Assembly: GCA_020831805.1 (NCBI GenBank)
Contig: JAFIFX010000002.1
Coordinates: 62,001 to 126,000 of the forward strand
DNA length: 64,000 bases
Source: Planctomycetota bacterium
GTDB taxonomy: Bacteria > Planctomycetota > Phycisphaerae > Phycisphaerales > UBA1924
Direction of reading: 5' to 3'
The notes beneath the pieces are model-generated. The model saw only the letters and a list, made by a program, of their open reading frames with translations. It did no database searches and was not told the origin of the DNA. The position numbers and the translations under genes are program-made. This document shows positions 7,815 to 15,944 of this stretch, one piece after another. The first letter of the stretch is position 1, and every line of letters begins with the position of its first letter.

Positions 7815-8298
7815 ATATGCGTGCCCAAAGTGTGGCGGCATCGCGTATCGACGGTTTATGGGCACGATGCATGTCCGTGGCGATCCTGACGAGATCCGCG
7901 AGCACTACCGCAAAGGACCCTTCCGCACCCGGATTGAGGCTTGGAAGGACAGTAAGGGATGCAATGTCACGGTCTTCGCCGATGAATGGCAGCAGGCCGC
8001 GGCCAAAGGTAGGCCCGAGCGGTCTTATCCCGACTTGCTGCTCTGCACGGAATGCCACGCCAGGACGGGGGTGCTCAGTCTCGGCCCCAAGGACTACTAC
8101 TGGCGAATCAAGACCAGGCATGGTGTGCTTTGGGCATACAACAGGCAGCATCTCGCGGAAATCCGTGACTTCATCCAGAGCCAAAGCCGTCCGCAGGGAT
8201 TTCACAAGTTGCCGGCGACCATGCTCAAGGGGTCGAACCGCGAGGAGATGGTTAGGCTAATCAACCGGGCGTTCGAGCGCGGTCCGGACACCCGATGA
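7798..8298 (+). CDS. Hypothetical protein with two Cys pairs (zinc-ribbon-like)
   Basis: A 166-residue soluble protein. CPKCGG at residues 9-14 and CTECH around residue 82 form two Cys pairs able to bind one zinc ion; the rest (YRRFMGTMHVRGDPDEIREHYR, GPKDYYWRIKTRHGVLWAYNRQHL) is not a family I recognise. The ATG at 7798 lies inside the last codons of dus, so translation probably restarts after dus terminates 14 nt later; TGGAGGGG upstream can act as ribosome site. Codon use is less GC-rich than dus. The gene is bracketed by two copies of the dus 3' end, which suggests that it was inserted as a unit. Confidence 0.65.
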   Translation: MALIPEYACPKCGGIAYRRFMGTMHVRGDPDEIREHYRKGPFRTRIEAWKDSKGCNVTVFADEWQQAAAKGRPERSYPDLLLCTECHARTGVLSLGPKDYYWRIKTRHGVLWAYNRQHLAEIRDFIQSQSRPQGFHKLPATMLKGSNREEMVRLINRAFERGPDTR

Positions 8299-8386
8299 GG
8301 ATGTCCGTCAGGCGTTCACAATGGCGGCTTCGATGGAAGACTGGCGAGGGGTGCTGGAGGGGTGGTATGGACCGGACACCACCTGA
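8294..8386 (+). pseudogene. Remnant of a second, diverged dus 3' end
   Basis: Thirty codons and a stop (TGA at 8384-8386) that read DEDVRQAFTMAASMEDWRGV and then LEGWYGPDTT, closely matching the last residues of dus (DEVRQAFIRVASLEDWRGV, LEGWYGADT). It has no start or catalytic part. The divergence at several codons means that it is not a fresh duplicate; it may be the original 3' end displaced when the zinc-ribbon gene and a replacement end arrived. A 12-nt near-repeat (GGNCCGGACACC) at 8281-8292 and 8369-8380 flanks it. Confidence 0.7.
8348..8370 (+). repeat. dus 3'-end direct repeat, copy 2
   Basis: Identical to 7779-7801. As in copy 1 it supplies the ribosome-binding stretch and the ATG (8367) of the gene that follows. 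Confidence 0.75.
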
Positions 8387-9014
8387 TACCGCCAGACGGA
8401 ACGAGGCCGGAGAGCGGCGTTTCGGTTCGATCGATGAGCTGCGCGACTTCTGTCGCGCCATCGAGCAGGGCTGGTTCCGGTGCCAGGCCTTGGCGATCGG
8501 ATCCGTCACCTTGAGCAATGACGCGGATGTCGTCGCCGCGTGCTTTGAGGCGGAAGCGGCCGCGCAAACGGAAGAGCAGGTCTACAAGCAGGTCGCCTGT
8601 CTTGCGTGGCCGATCTCGGCACTGATCACGCGGGGCCGGATCGAGACCGCAGAAGAGATGGCCGAGCGATCGATCGCTGCGTCGGGACATGTGACGCCGT
8701 CAAGTTCCCGTGCGGAAGCGTTGGTGGGACTCCTCGAAGCCGTGTGGCCGCTCGGCGAGCGGTTCCAGCGTGCGATTTACGAGCAACTCTTCGAGCTGCT
8801 CGCACACGATCCACACTGGCGGGTCATGCGGGCGTGCCGCGATGCCGCATTGATGTACGCTGACGCGGATCAACCCGACTGGCTCGCCGATCTGCTCGGA
8901 TCTTGTCCGACCCAGAAGGTCACGCGCCGGATCAGGGAGGACCGAGCGGCTGGGGTTCGCATCCGGATCCGGGTGTATGTCGGACCTCGTGCTGAAACAC
9001 ACGAGTCCGGTTGA
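8367..9014 (+). CDS. Hypothetical helical protein
   Basis: A 215-residue protein that I do not recognise. It is rich in Ala, Glu and Arg and appears all-helical (FGSIDELRDFCRAIEQGW, AVWPLGERFQRAIYEQLFELL, WRVMRACRDAALMYADA), somewhat like HEAT/ARM solenoids, with no signal peptide or membrane segment. The ATG at 8367 was chosen over 8295 because it occupies the same position in the dus-end repeat as the start of the upstream zinc-ribbon gene. Codon use is mildly less GC-rich than the housekeeping neighbours. It converges on the DUF486 gene with a 20-nt gap. Confidence 0.5.
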   Translation: MDRTPPDTARRNEAGERRFGSIDELRDFCRAIEQGWFRCQALAIGSVTLSNDADVVAACFEAEAAAQTEEQVYKQVACLAWPISALITRGRIETAEEMAERSIAASGHVTPSSSRAEALVGLLEAVWPLGERFQRAIYEQLFELLAHDPHWRVMRACRDAALMYADADQPDWLADLLGSCPTQKVTRRIREDRAAGVRIRIRVYVGPRAETHESG

Positions 9015-9034
9015 TGGACGCAGCGCGGCGCCGT

Positions 9035-9451
9035 TCAGGATCGCGACTGGTCGGTTTCGGGAGTCTGGATGTCCACGGGTGGCGTCCCGATCATCGGCGC
9101 CCGCCCCATCATCGCCACCAATACCCCCGCGAAGATCAGCACGAACGCCACCCCCTCGTTCCACCGCGGCCGCTCCTTGAGCACCACGATCGCGAACACG
9201 ATGAACACCGTCATCGTGATCGCCTCCTGCAGCACCTTGAGCTGCGCCGCCGTGAACGGCCCGCCCTGCGAGTAGTGCCCGATCCGGTTCGCCGGCACCT
9301 GCAGCAGGTACTCCGGGAACGCGATCAGCCACGAGATCCCGATCGCCACCGGGATGGTCCACCCCGTCTTCTTGAGGTGGCCGTACCAGGCCCAGGTCAT
9401 GAAGCAGTTCGAGCCGATGAGCAGCAGCACGGTGAGCAGGGCTTTGGACAT
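9035..9451 (-). CDS. DMT/DUF486 family small membrane protein
   Basis: A 138-residue integral membrane protein with four hydrophobic helices: residues about 3-17, 31-50, 78-96 and 104-122. The opening MSKALLTVLLLIGSNCFMTW followed by AWYGHLKK and the FPEYLLQVPANRIG segment are characteristic of the DUF486 group of small multidrug-resistance-like (DMT superfamily) proteins, for which transport activity has not been shown. The start at 9451 rather than 9511 is supported by the family N-terminus and by TATTCT 7 nt upstream. A short hydrophilic tail ends the protein. Confidence 0.8.
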   Translation of the reverse strand: MSKALLTVLLLIGSNCFMTWAWYGHLKKTGWTIPVAIGISWLIAFPEYLLQVPANRIGHYSQGGPFTAAQLKVLQEAITMTVFIVFAIVVLKERPRWNEGVAFVLIFAGVLVAMMGRAPMIGTPPVDIQTPETDQSRS

Positions 9452-9458
9452 GGCGGGG

Positions 9459-9464
9459 AGAATA
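9459..9464 (-). promoter_or_regulatory. TATTCT -10 box of the DUF486 gene
   Basis: TATTCT on the minus strand ends 7 nt before the ATG at 9451, predicting a leaderless mRNA. Confidence 0.5.
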
Positions 9465-9538
9465 TCCGCCCTCGGGGCGGGTGAGCCCGGCCCGACGAAC
9501 GTCAGGATCAATGGTCACCCGCGGCCGGGCACGGGCGG

Positions 9539-9544
9539 TACGCT
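9539..9544 (+). promoter_or_regulatory. TACGCT -10 box of the lipoprotein hydrolase
   Basis: TACGCT ends 6 nt before the ATG at 9551, predicting a leaderless mRNA. Confidence 0.45.
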
Positions 9545-9550
9545 TCCGCC

Positions 9551-11101
9551 ATGATGCACCGAACGATGGCCGTCCTTACATTGTTTGTCTTGACGGCTCT
9601 GTGGCTGCCCGGATGCTTTTCATACCACCGGGCCCAGGGCGGCCCGGCCCAGGCCGAGCTGTTGCCGGCGGACGCGTGGGTCCGGCCCGATGCGGAGGCC
9701 CTGCGGCCGCTGGCCGGGACTCCGAGCTTGATCCGGCGCTACGAGGTCGATCGTGACGGCCTGACCGAGGATTTTCCGCAACTGACGCCCGAGCAGCTTG
9801 ACCTGGTGGCCGACAAAGCCGTCCGGCTGCACGCCGTCGAGATCATCGAGAGCCGGCTCACCGAGGGCGGCCTGATCCGGCTCTGGCACGACACCCGCAA
9901 TCCAGAATCCGACACGCGGAGACCCCTGTTCTTCAACTTCCGTGGTCGGATCGAGAAGTTCGTCGACCGCGGCGCCTTCCTGACGCCCGACCACCTCGAG
10001 TGGCGTATGGCCAACGAGGGCTCCCGCGAACGGCACGGGCTTGAAGAGCGCACGCGTTCCCGCGGCACCGATGTTCGCGCGGTCACCATCACCGACGAGA
10101 CCGCCCGCTGGCGTTTGCGCGAGGGCTACTCGCTCGGTTTCTCGTTCCCGGATGGAGAACCGGTCGGCCTGGTGATCCACCTGACCTCGCTCTTCGAGAA
10201 CAAGTACGAGCACGCCGTGGTTCGGCGCTTGAAGCGGTGGGGCTGGGCCGTGGGGCATGTGGAGACCCAGCTCAGCGTCCGCGGGCCGCTGGCCGAGCGG
10301 GCCATGGACCGGCGCAACGAACGCGAGGCTCTTTTGGAATCGCGTATGCCGTTTCACCCGCCGGAGTTCACTGAACGGGTCTACGCGGGCGACGAGCCGT
10401 CCTTTGCGGAGATGAGCAGCTATGTCCGGCGCCGCCACGAACTCGGCGAGGAACTCAAGAAAGACCTGTCCGACCTCGGCACCGGCTTCGAGCTCGGCCC
10501 GGACTCGGACCCGGAAGCGATCGCGGACGCCATCGCCGCGGCGGTGGATCTGAAGCTCTCCGAGCACGCCGACGCGGTCGCCGCCCTGGTCGAGTCGCTG
10601 GACCGGATGCACCCCGAACTGGCGGGCCGCCCGCTGCTGGTCACCGGGTTCAGCGCGGGGGCCCTGGCCGCCCCGGCCGTGGCCGCGCGATTGCGCGAGT
10701 CGCATCCGGATCGGCCCGTGCTGTTGCTGCTCGCCGGCGGCGGCGGCACGCTGCTCGAGATCGCACAGGGCAGCACGCTGACCAACGGCGGCATCCGGCT
10801 GAAAGCACGAGACGGGCCCGATCCCACGCCCGAGCAGCTCGCCGCGCTGCAAAGCCGGTACGAGTCGCGGAGCAGGCTCGACCCGATCCGCGCCGCTGCC
10901 GCCCTGCGCGACATCCCGGTCCTGCACATCTACGCCGGCAACGACACCGTCATCCCCACGGCCGCCGCAGAGCGGTTCAACGCCGCCCATGGGTCGGTGG
11001 ATCGCATGGTGCACCGGGGCAACCACGACACGCTGCTGTTTTTCCTCAACTCGCAGGCCGGGCGCATCCGCTCGTGGCTTCGCTCGCACGGCGTCGAGTA
11101 G
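9551..11101 (+). CDS. Lipoprotein alpha/beta hydrolase
   Basis: A 516-residue envelope protein. The first 22 residues form a lipoprotein signal with the lipobox LPGC (Cys22). The C-terminal third is an alpha/beta hydrolase fold: nucleophile elbow GFSAG with Ser368, acid Asp465 in YAGNDTVIPT and catalytic His492 in GNHDTL, so a serine esterase or peptidase activity is likely. The central region (FENKYEHAVVRRLKRWGWAV) contains a second GLVIHLTSL hydrolase-like strand. The substrate is unknown. The start has TACGCT 6 nt upstream. The stop lies 6 nt from the end of the convergent dtd gene. Confidence 0.75.
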   Translation: MMHRTMAVLTLFVLTALWLPGCFSYHRAQGGPAQAELLPADAWVRPDAEALRPLAGTPSLIRRYEVDRDGLTEDFPQLTPEQLDLVADKAVRLHAVEIIESRLTEGGLIRLWHDTRNPESDTRRPLFFNFRGRIEKFVDRGAFLTPDHLEWRMANEGSRERHGLEERTRSRGTDVRAVTITDETARWRLREGYSLGFSFPDGEPVGLVIHLTSLFENKYEHAVVRRLKRWGWAVGHVETQLSVRGPLAERAMDRRNEREALLESRMPFHPPEFTERVYAGDEPSFAEMSSYVRRRHELGEELKKDLSDLGTGFELGPDSDPEAIADAIAAAVDLKLSEHADAVAALVESLDRMHPELAGRPLLVTGFSAGALAAPAVAARLRESHPDRPVLLLLAGGGGTLLEIAQGSTLTNGGIRLKARDGPDPTPEQLAALQSRYESRSRLDPIRAAAALRDIPVLHIYAGNDTVIPTAAAERFNAAHGSVDRMVHRGNHDTLLFFLNSQAGRIRSWLRSHGVE

Positions 11102-11107
11102 CACGCA

Positions 11108-11563
11108 TCATCCGGGCGACTTAATCACCAGCGTCACCGGTCCGTCGTTGACCAGTTCCACCCGCATGTCCCCGCCGAATACGCCGGTCTCGACCGGCAC
11201 GCCCGCCGCGAGCAGCCCGGCGCGGACCGCGCCGAACAGCCGCTCGGCCTCGGGCGGCTTCATGGCGTTGGTGAAGTCCGGGCGTCGGCCCTTGGCGGCC
11301 GAGCCGGCGACGGTGAAGTTGGGCACCAGCAGCACCGACCCGCCCACCTCGGCCAGGCCCAGGTTCATCTTCCCGGCTTCGTCCTCGAAGACCCGCAGCC
11401 CGGCGAGTTTGGAGGCCATCCACGCCGCGTCCGCGTCGGTGTCGCGGGCTTCGACCCCGAGCAGGACCACCAGCCCCCGCCCGATCGACCCGGCCACGCC
11501 GACCCCGCCCGGCTCGTGGACCCGCACCTCCGCTCGCTCGGCCCGCTGCACGATCGCCCGCAT
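11108..11563 (-). CDS. dtd: D-aminoacyl-tRNA deacylase
   Basis: A 151-residue cytosolic enzyme that hydrolyses D-amino acids (and Gly) mischarged on tRNA. The protein begins MRAIVQRAERAEVRV as in Dtd orthologues (about 145 residues), has the KGRRPDFTNAMKPPEAE block and the C-terminal NDGPVTL motif holding the cross-subunit Gly-cisPro pair that enforces chirality. The usual SQFTL motif reads PNFTV here, so the Gln of the active-site loop is replaced. An AAGGAGAG Shine-Dalgarno lies upstream of the ATG at 11563. Confidence 0.9.
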   Translation of the reverse strand: MRAIVQRAERAEVRVHEPGGVGVAGSIGRGLVVLLGVEARDTDADAAWMASKLAGLRVFEDEAGKMNLGLAEVGGSVLLVPNFTVAGSAAKGRRPDFTNAMKPPEAERLFGAVRAGLLAAGVPVETGVFGGDMRVELVNDGPVTLVIKSPG

Positions 11564-11647
11564 GCCCGTCTCTCCTTGCGTTGGATCCCGCGGCGTGCGG
11601 CTTCACCTCCGGGCCGATCCGTGGTACATTACGCCCGGAGGTCCCGC

Positions 11648-11815
11648 ATGCCCCAGTGGATGATCGTCACCCTGATCGTGCTGATGGTGCTCGTCGTGCT
11701 CGGCTTCTTCGGGCTGATGTTCGCCGAGATGGGCGCCAAGCGGACCACCGGCAAGTTCAGCGCCAGCAAGGGCTCGGGCAGGCGGGGCAAGCCGCGCAGG
11801 AAGAAGAGCCGCTGA
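11648..11815 (+). CDS. Small single-helix membrane protein
   Basis: A 55-residue protein: one hydrophobic helix (residues about 5-26) followed by a strongly basic tail (SGRRGKPRRKKSR). The start is backed by a CGGAGG Shine-Dalgarno 6-7 nt before the ATG and by a TACATT hexamer upstream. No family is recognisable; the basic tail would lie on the cytoplasmic side by the positive-inside rule and could touch nucleic acid or membrane lipid. Confidence 0.6.
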   Translation: MPQWMIVTLIVLMVLVVLGFFGLMFAEMGAKRTTGKFSASKGSGRRGKPRRKKSR

Positions 11816-11878
11816 GCAGCCCGGGCCTGGTTGGGCCCGCGGTGGCCGGCTCGCGGCCCGTGCTGATCATCCGTGCGA

Positions 11879-14329
11879 TCAGGCCCGGCGCTCCGACGAG
11901 CCGGTGTCGGCCTCGCCGGTGCGCGTCGCCTCGGGCCGGGTCTTGGGCTCGTTGGATCGGGTGTCGGTCTTGGTCGCCTCGCCGGAGGTGCTGGCGTAAC
12001 GGACCCGGCCGTGGTAGATGCTCGAGACGGTTTTGGAGATCGAGTCGCAGATCATCGACAGCTCGCGCAGCGTCAGGTCGCATTCGTCGAACTGGCCGTC
12101 GACGAGGCGCCGGTTGGCCAGCTCGCGGACCAGGGCGTCAATGCGCGCCGGGGTCGGCTCGGCCAGCGTGCGGGTCGCGCTCTCGACGGCGTCGGAGAGC
12201 ATCGTGATGGCGACTTCCTTCGTCCGCGGGCGCGGGCCGGGGTAGCGGTAGTCGACCTCGGAAGGCAGCCGGTCGTCGTCCGGCTCGACCACGCGGGTCT
12301 TCTCGGTGTCCTGGCCGGACTCGGGCTCCTTCTCGCCCTTCTCGGGCTTTTCCGCCTTTTCGACCGCGCGCCGGTAGAAGTACTCGACCAGCGTCGTGCC
12401 GTGGTGCGCCTCAATGAAGTGACGCAGGCTCCGCGGCAGGTTGTGCTTGCGGGCGATCTCCATCCCGTCCTTCACATGGCCGACGATCACCAGCAGCGAC
12501 ATCGCCGGGTTGAGCTTGTCGTGCTTGTTCTGCCCGCCGGCCTGGTTTTCCACGAAGTACTGCGGCTTGTTCATCTTGCCGATGTCGTGGTACAGGCAGC
12601 CCACATAGGTCAGCAGCGAGTCCGCCCCGATCGACTCCGCCGCCGACTCGGCGATCGACGCGACATTCAGCGAGTGGTTGTAGGTGCCGGGGGCGCGCTG
12701 CTGGAGTTCGCGCAGCAGCGGTTGCTTGGGGTCGCGCAGCTCGATCAGCGTCATGCCGGTCGTGATGTCGAACGCCCGCTCGACGAACGGCAGGATGAAC
12801 AGCGCGATCCCGCCGACCAGCAGCCCGGAGAGGAACGACTGCGCCCCCGCCGACATCACCGACGCGGTCCGGGCCGCCATGCCCGGCCCGACCGCGGGGA
12901 GCTGGACGATCTGGTCCAGCATCGACGCGCCGCTCATCGCCAGCGCGACGGCGATCGACATGCGGATCAGCGTGCGCCGCTCGCGGATCTCGCGAAGCTG
13001 GCTGACCGCCGAGGCGATGCCGATGATCATCAGCGCCAGCATCCCCACGTGCAGCCCCAGCGCCAGCGCCACGAACACCGCCAGCACCGCGCTGACCGCC
13101 AGTGAGGTCCGCTGGTCGTACGCCACGCACAGCAGCACCGCGACGAGCACCACCGGCGTCAGCGACGCCAGCCACATCAGCCGCGGGTCGAACACGCCCA
13201 GCAGGCACGCAGACGCCACCGCGGCGGCCAGCAGCAGCGTCAGCCACCCGATCCGCGCCGGACGCTGGGCGATCTTCGGGCTAAACGCCGTCACGTACCC
13301 TGCCAGCAGCACCGTCAGCACGCCGACAAGGCCGAAAATGCCCGCACGCCGGGCCATGATCTTTGCGGCCCCGCCCTGGGCGCGGAACTGCTCGCGTTCG
13401 CGCAGGAACAGGCCGAGCTGGTCCGAGTCGAGGACCTCGCCCCGTCCGTAGATCTTCTGGCCGACCGCGATGTTGCGCCGGACCGTCGGCACGCGTTCGG
13501 CGGCCCGTGACTGGGCGTCGGCCGTGGCGGACGCGTCGAAGGAGAAGGTCGGACGCTGGGACCGGATCAGCCGGTTGCGCACCACCTCGTCCGCCGGCGA
13601 CTCGAACCCCGCGATCCGAACGATCCGCTCCACCTCGCGCCGGAGCATCTCCGGGTTCTCGATGTTGATCGCGTCGTCCCGGCTGACGAACTCGCGTGTG
13701 CCGCCCTCCTCCGCCGGGCCGACGCGCAGCTCGATCTGCGGGCTCAGGCCCTCCTGCATCACCCGCTGCCAGCCCTGCCCGCTGAGGATCGGCCGCCTCC
13801 GCAGGATCTCGTCCAGCCGCGCCGTCCGCGTCGCCCACTGGGCCAGCCGCGCCTCGTCCTCGGCCAGCTCACGCACCGCGGCCAGCCGGTCCTCCGAGAG
13901 CCCGAACTTCACGCGGATGTCCTGGTCCACCCGGTCCAGCGAATCCACCCCCGCCAGCGTCCGCGGCAGGTTGGCGATCGAGGCCCGCAGTTCCTCGAGC
14001 ACCGGCAGGTCGGCCGAGTAGATCCGCGCTGTGTTCTGGCGCGACGCTTCCCGGCGCATCTCCGTCTGGTGCGTGTCCTCGGTGTTGAACTCCACCCGGG
14101 CCAGGCGCGTCTCGCGCATGATCTGCCCGACCGCCACGCGCGGCTGCTCAAGCGTCCAGGCCGAGATCGACCCGACCACCATGACGAACAGCACGCAGGC
14201 CAGCAGCCCCCAGCCCAGGGCTTCGTGGTCGGCCAGGGTCGCCAGCCGGTCCCGCCAGCGCAGACCCTTGGTCGAGAACTTCACCCGGGAAGTCGTGGTC
14301 CGCGCGTTTTTGCCGGTGTCCTTGGCCAT
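11879..14329 (-). CDS. 7TM-HD family membrane phosphohydrolase (PgpH-like)
   Basis: An 816-residue membrane enzyme. Order: N-terminal helix (about 39-58), large extracytoplasmic 7TMR-HDED domain (about 60-330), a run of seven helices (about 335-500), then a cytoplasmic HD domain with PGTYNHSLNV and YHDIGKM, HHGTTLVEYFY and RYPGPRPRTKEVAI. In Listeria PgpH this architecture hydrolyses c-di-AMP; that activity is a family inference here. A charged insertion of about 30 residues (KAEKPEKGEKEPE and onward) interrupts the HD domain just after YFYRRA. The C-terminal tail is Ser/Thr/Glu-rich. It follows phoH by 19 nt on the same strand, a common pairing; the usual third member ybeY is absent here. 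Confidence 0.85.
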   Translation of the reverse strand: MAKDTGKNARTTTSRVKFSTKGLRWRDRLATLADHEALGWGLLACVLFVMVVGSISAWTLEQPRVAVGQIMRETRLARVEFNTEDTHQTEMRREASRQNTARIYSADLPVLEELRASIANLPRTLAGVDSLDRVDQDIRVKFGLSEDRLAAVRELAEDEARLAQWATRTARLDEILRRRPILSGQGWQRVMQEGLSPQIELRVGPAEEGGTREFVSRDDAINIENPEMLRREVERIVRIAGFESPADEVVRNRLIRSQRPTFSFDASATADAQSRAAERVPTVRRNIAVGQKIYGRGEVLDSDQLGLFLREREQFRAQGGAAKIMARRAGIFGLVGVLTVLLAGYVTAFSPKIAQRPARIGWLTLLLAAAVASACLLGVFDPRLMWLASLTPVVLVAVLLCVAYDQRTSLAVSAVLAVFVALALGLHVGMLALMIIGIASAVSQLREIRERRTLIRMSIAVALAMSGASMLDQIVQLPAVGPGMAARTASVMSAGAQSFLSGLLVGGIALFILPFVERAFDITTGMTLIELRDPKQPLLRELQQRAPGTYNHSLNVASIAESAAESIGADSLLTYVGCLYHDIGKMNKPQYFVENQAGGQNKHDKLNPAMSLLVIVGHVKDGMEIARKHNLPRSLRHFIEAHHGTTLVEYFYRRAVEKAEKPEKGEKEPESGQDTEKTRVVEPDDDRLPSEVDYRYPGPRPRTKEVAITMLSDAVESATRTLAEPTPARIDALVRELANRRLVDGQFDECDLTLRELSMICDSISKTVSSIYHGRVRYASTSGEATKTDTRSNEPKTRPEATRTGEADTGSSERRA

Positions 14330-14348
14330 GCCGCTCCCAGCCTACCCC

Positions 14349-15392
14349 TCAGCCTCCGGCCGCGGGCGAAACCACGCCCGGGCCTTCGGTGTCGTCGCCA
14401 AAGGCCTGGGCCACCGCTTCCCGATACGCCCGGTGGTCTTCGGACGACCCATAGGCATCGACGATCCGCTGCACCAGCTTGTGCCGGACCACATCGGCCC
14501 CGGTCAGGGTAACCATCCCGATCCCCGGAACGCGTCGCAGGCGGCGCACCGCGTCGATCAGGCCGGACTCGGCCGGATCGGGCAGATCAATCTGGGTTGT
14601 ATCACCAGTGACAATCATCTTGCTCCCGTGCCCCATCCGGGTCAGGAACATCTTCATCTGCCCCTTGGTCGTGTTCTGGGCCTCATCAAGGATGATCACG
14701 GCCCCGTTGAGCGTCCGCCCACGCATGAATGCCAGCGGCACCACCTCGACCACATCCGACTCGATGAACCGGCGCAGGTCCCGGTACTCCATCATGTCGT
14801 GCAACGCGTCCAGCAGCGGGCGCAGGTAGGGGTTGACCTTTTCCTCCAGCCCGCCGGGCAGGAAGCCCAGCTTCTCGCCGGCCTCCACCGCGGGCCGGCA
14901 GAGGATCACCCGCGAGACCGAGCCCTCGCGCAGCATGTGCACGGCGGCCGCGACAGCCAGATAGGTCTTGCCCGTGCCCGCGGGGCCAAAGCCGAAGGTC
15001 AGGTCGTTGTTTCGGATCGCATCCAGATACAGACGCTGGTTGTCGGTCTTCGGCTCCACCGGCTGCCCGGCGGCGTAGACACGCAGGCGACCGTCCCAGC
15101 CGTTGGCGCGGCCCTGGTTGAACCGCTGGCGAGCCCGCCCGGACTCCGCGGCGATCATGGCGAGGACCTCTTCGCGGGAAACCCCCACCCCGGCCCGCGT
15201 CCGGCGCCCGAGTTCCTCGAGCACCTGGCGTGCGACACCCAGCTCGGGCTCCTCGCCGCGGACCTGGATCGCGCCGCCGCGGGCGGCGATCGCCACGCCG
15301 AGCGCCTCGCGGATCAGTTTGAGATTGCGTTCGCCCGAGCCGGTCATCCCGACCGAGTCCTGCCCGGGGGGCATGGGGATGGTGATTTCCAA
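14349..15392 (-). CDS. PhoH-like ATPase (YbeZ type)
   Basis: A 347-residue cytoplasmic P-loop protein. Walker A is GPAGTGKT (about residues 132-139), Walker [10 protein letters not shown], then [20 protein letters not shown], all typical of the PhoH/YbeZ family, which are RNA-associated ATPases linked to rRNA processing with YbeY. An N-terminal KH-like segment ([20 protein letters not shown]) precedes it. The start at 15392 is TTG, with GGAG upstream; an ATG at 15374 would remove six residues. It is the first gene of a two-gene unit with the HD phosphohydrolase. Confidence 0.88.
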   Translation of the reverse strand: MEITIPMPPGQDSVGMTGSGERNLKLIREALGVAIAARGGAIQVRGEEPELGVARQVLEELGRRTRAGVGVSREEVLAMIAAESGRARQRFNQGRANGWDGRLRVYAAGQPVEPKTDNQRLYLDAIRNNDLTFGFGPAGTGKTYLAVAAAVHMLREGSVSRVILCRPAVEAGEKLGFLPGGLEEKVNPYLRPLLDALHDMMEYRDLRRFIESDVVEVVPLAFMRGRTLNGAVIILDEAQNTTKGQMKMFLTRMGHGSKMIVTGDTTQIDLPDPAESGLIDAVRRLRRVPGIGMVTLTGADVVRHKLVQRIVDAYGSSEDHRAYREAVAQAFGDDTEGPGVVSPAAGG

Positions 15393-15491
15393 GCGTGCTC
15401 CACTCCGTCCGTGCTACGCTGGCGTCCACACGACGCCACCGAGCACCGGGCCGGAACCCAAGTCCGGCCGATCGATCCCAAGGCAGAGTAT

Positions 15492-15944
15492 ATGAGCCCC
15501 GCCCCCCATCCCGGCCGAGCAATTCCGCAAACCGCAAACCGCCCGCTTGCGGGGGGTTACGCCGCGCTCGCCGTCGCCGGAATCCTGACCCTGGCGGCCT
15601 GCCAGGGTCCCACGGCCCAGCCGCAGCCCCGCCTCGCCGGCCAGACCCGATCGATCGCTGGTGAAGACCCCTCCCGCTCGCCCTACCACGGCTGGCGCGC
15701 CATCGATCGCGCCGTGACCGAGGGGGCCATCGAGCACCTGGTGGTCGCGACCGCCGTCGGGTCGGTCGGCCACCGCTTCCGCACCTACCGGCTGATGGGG
15801 CCGCAGGACCAGCCCGGTGAACTGACCGTGGAACGCACGGACGAGGGCGTGGAACTGACCATCCGGCTGGGGCGTTTCGGCATGCCGGAGCTGGAGGACC
15901 GGGTGCTCACCGAGATCCGTCACCGTCTTCGTGCGGACGACTGA
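15492..15944 (+). CDS. Small lipoprotein
   Basis: A 150-residue protein with a lipoprotein signal ending in LAAC (Cys about residue 36). The mature part has no known family; it contains a strand-rich segment (HRFRTYRLMGPQDQPGELTV) and ends in LTEIRHRLRADD. The start is the ATG at 15492; the longer frame upstream overlaps phoH in antisense and was rejected. The last 38 nt overlap the end of the convergent histidine kinase gene. Confidence 0.6.
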   Translation: MSPAPHPGRAIPQTANRPLAGGYAALAVAGILTLAACQGPTAQPQPRLAGQTRSIAGEDPSRSPYHGWRAIDRAVTEGAIEHLVVATAVGSVGHRFRTYRLMGPQDQPGELTVERTDEGVELTIRLGRFGMPELEDRVLTEIRHRLRADD

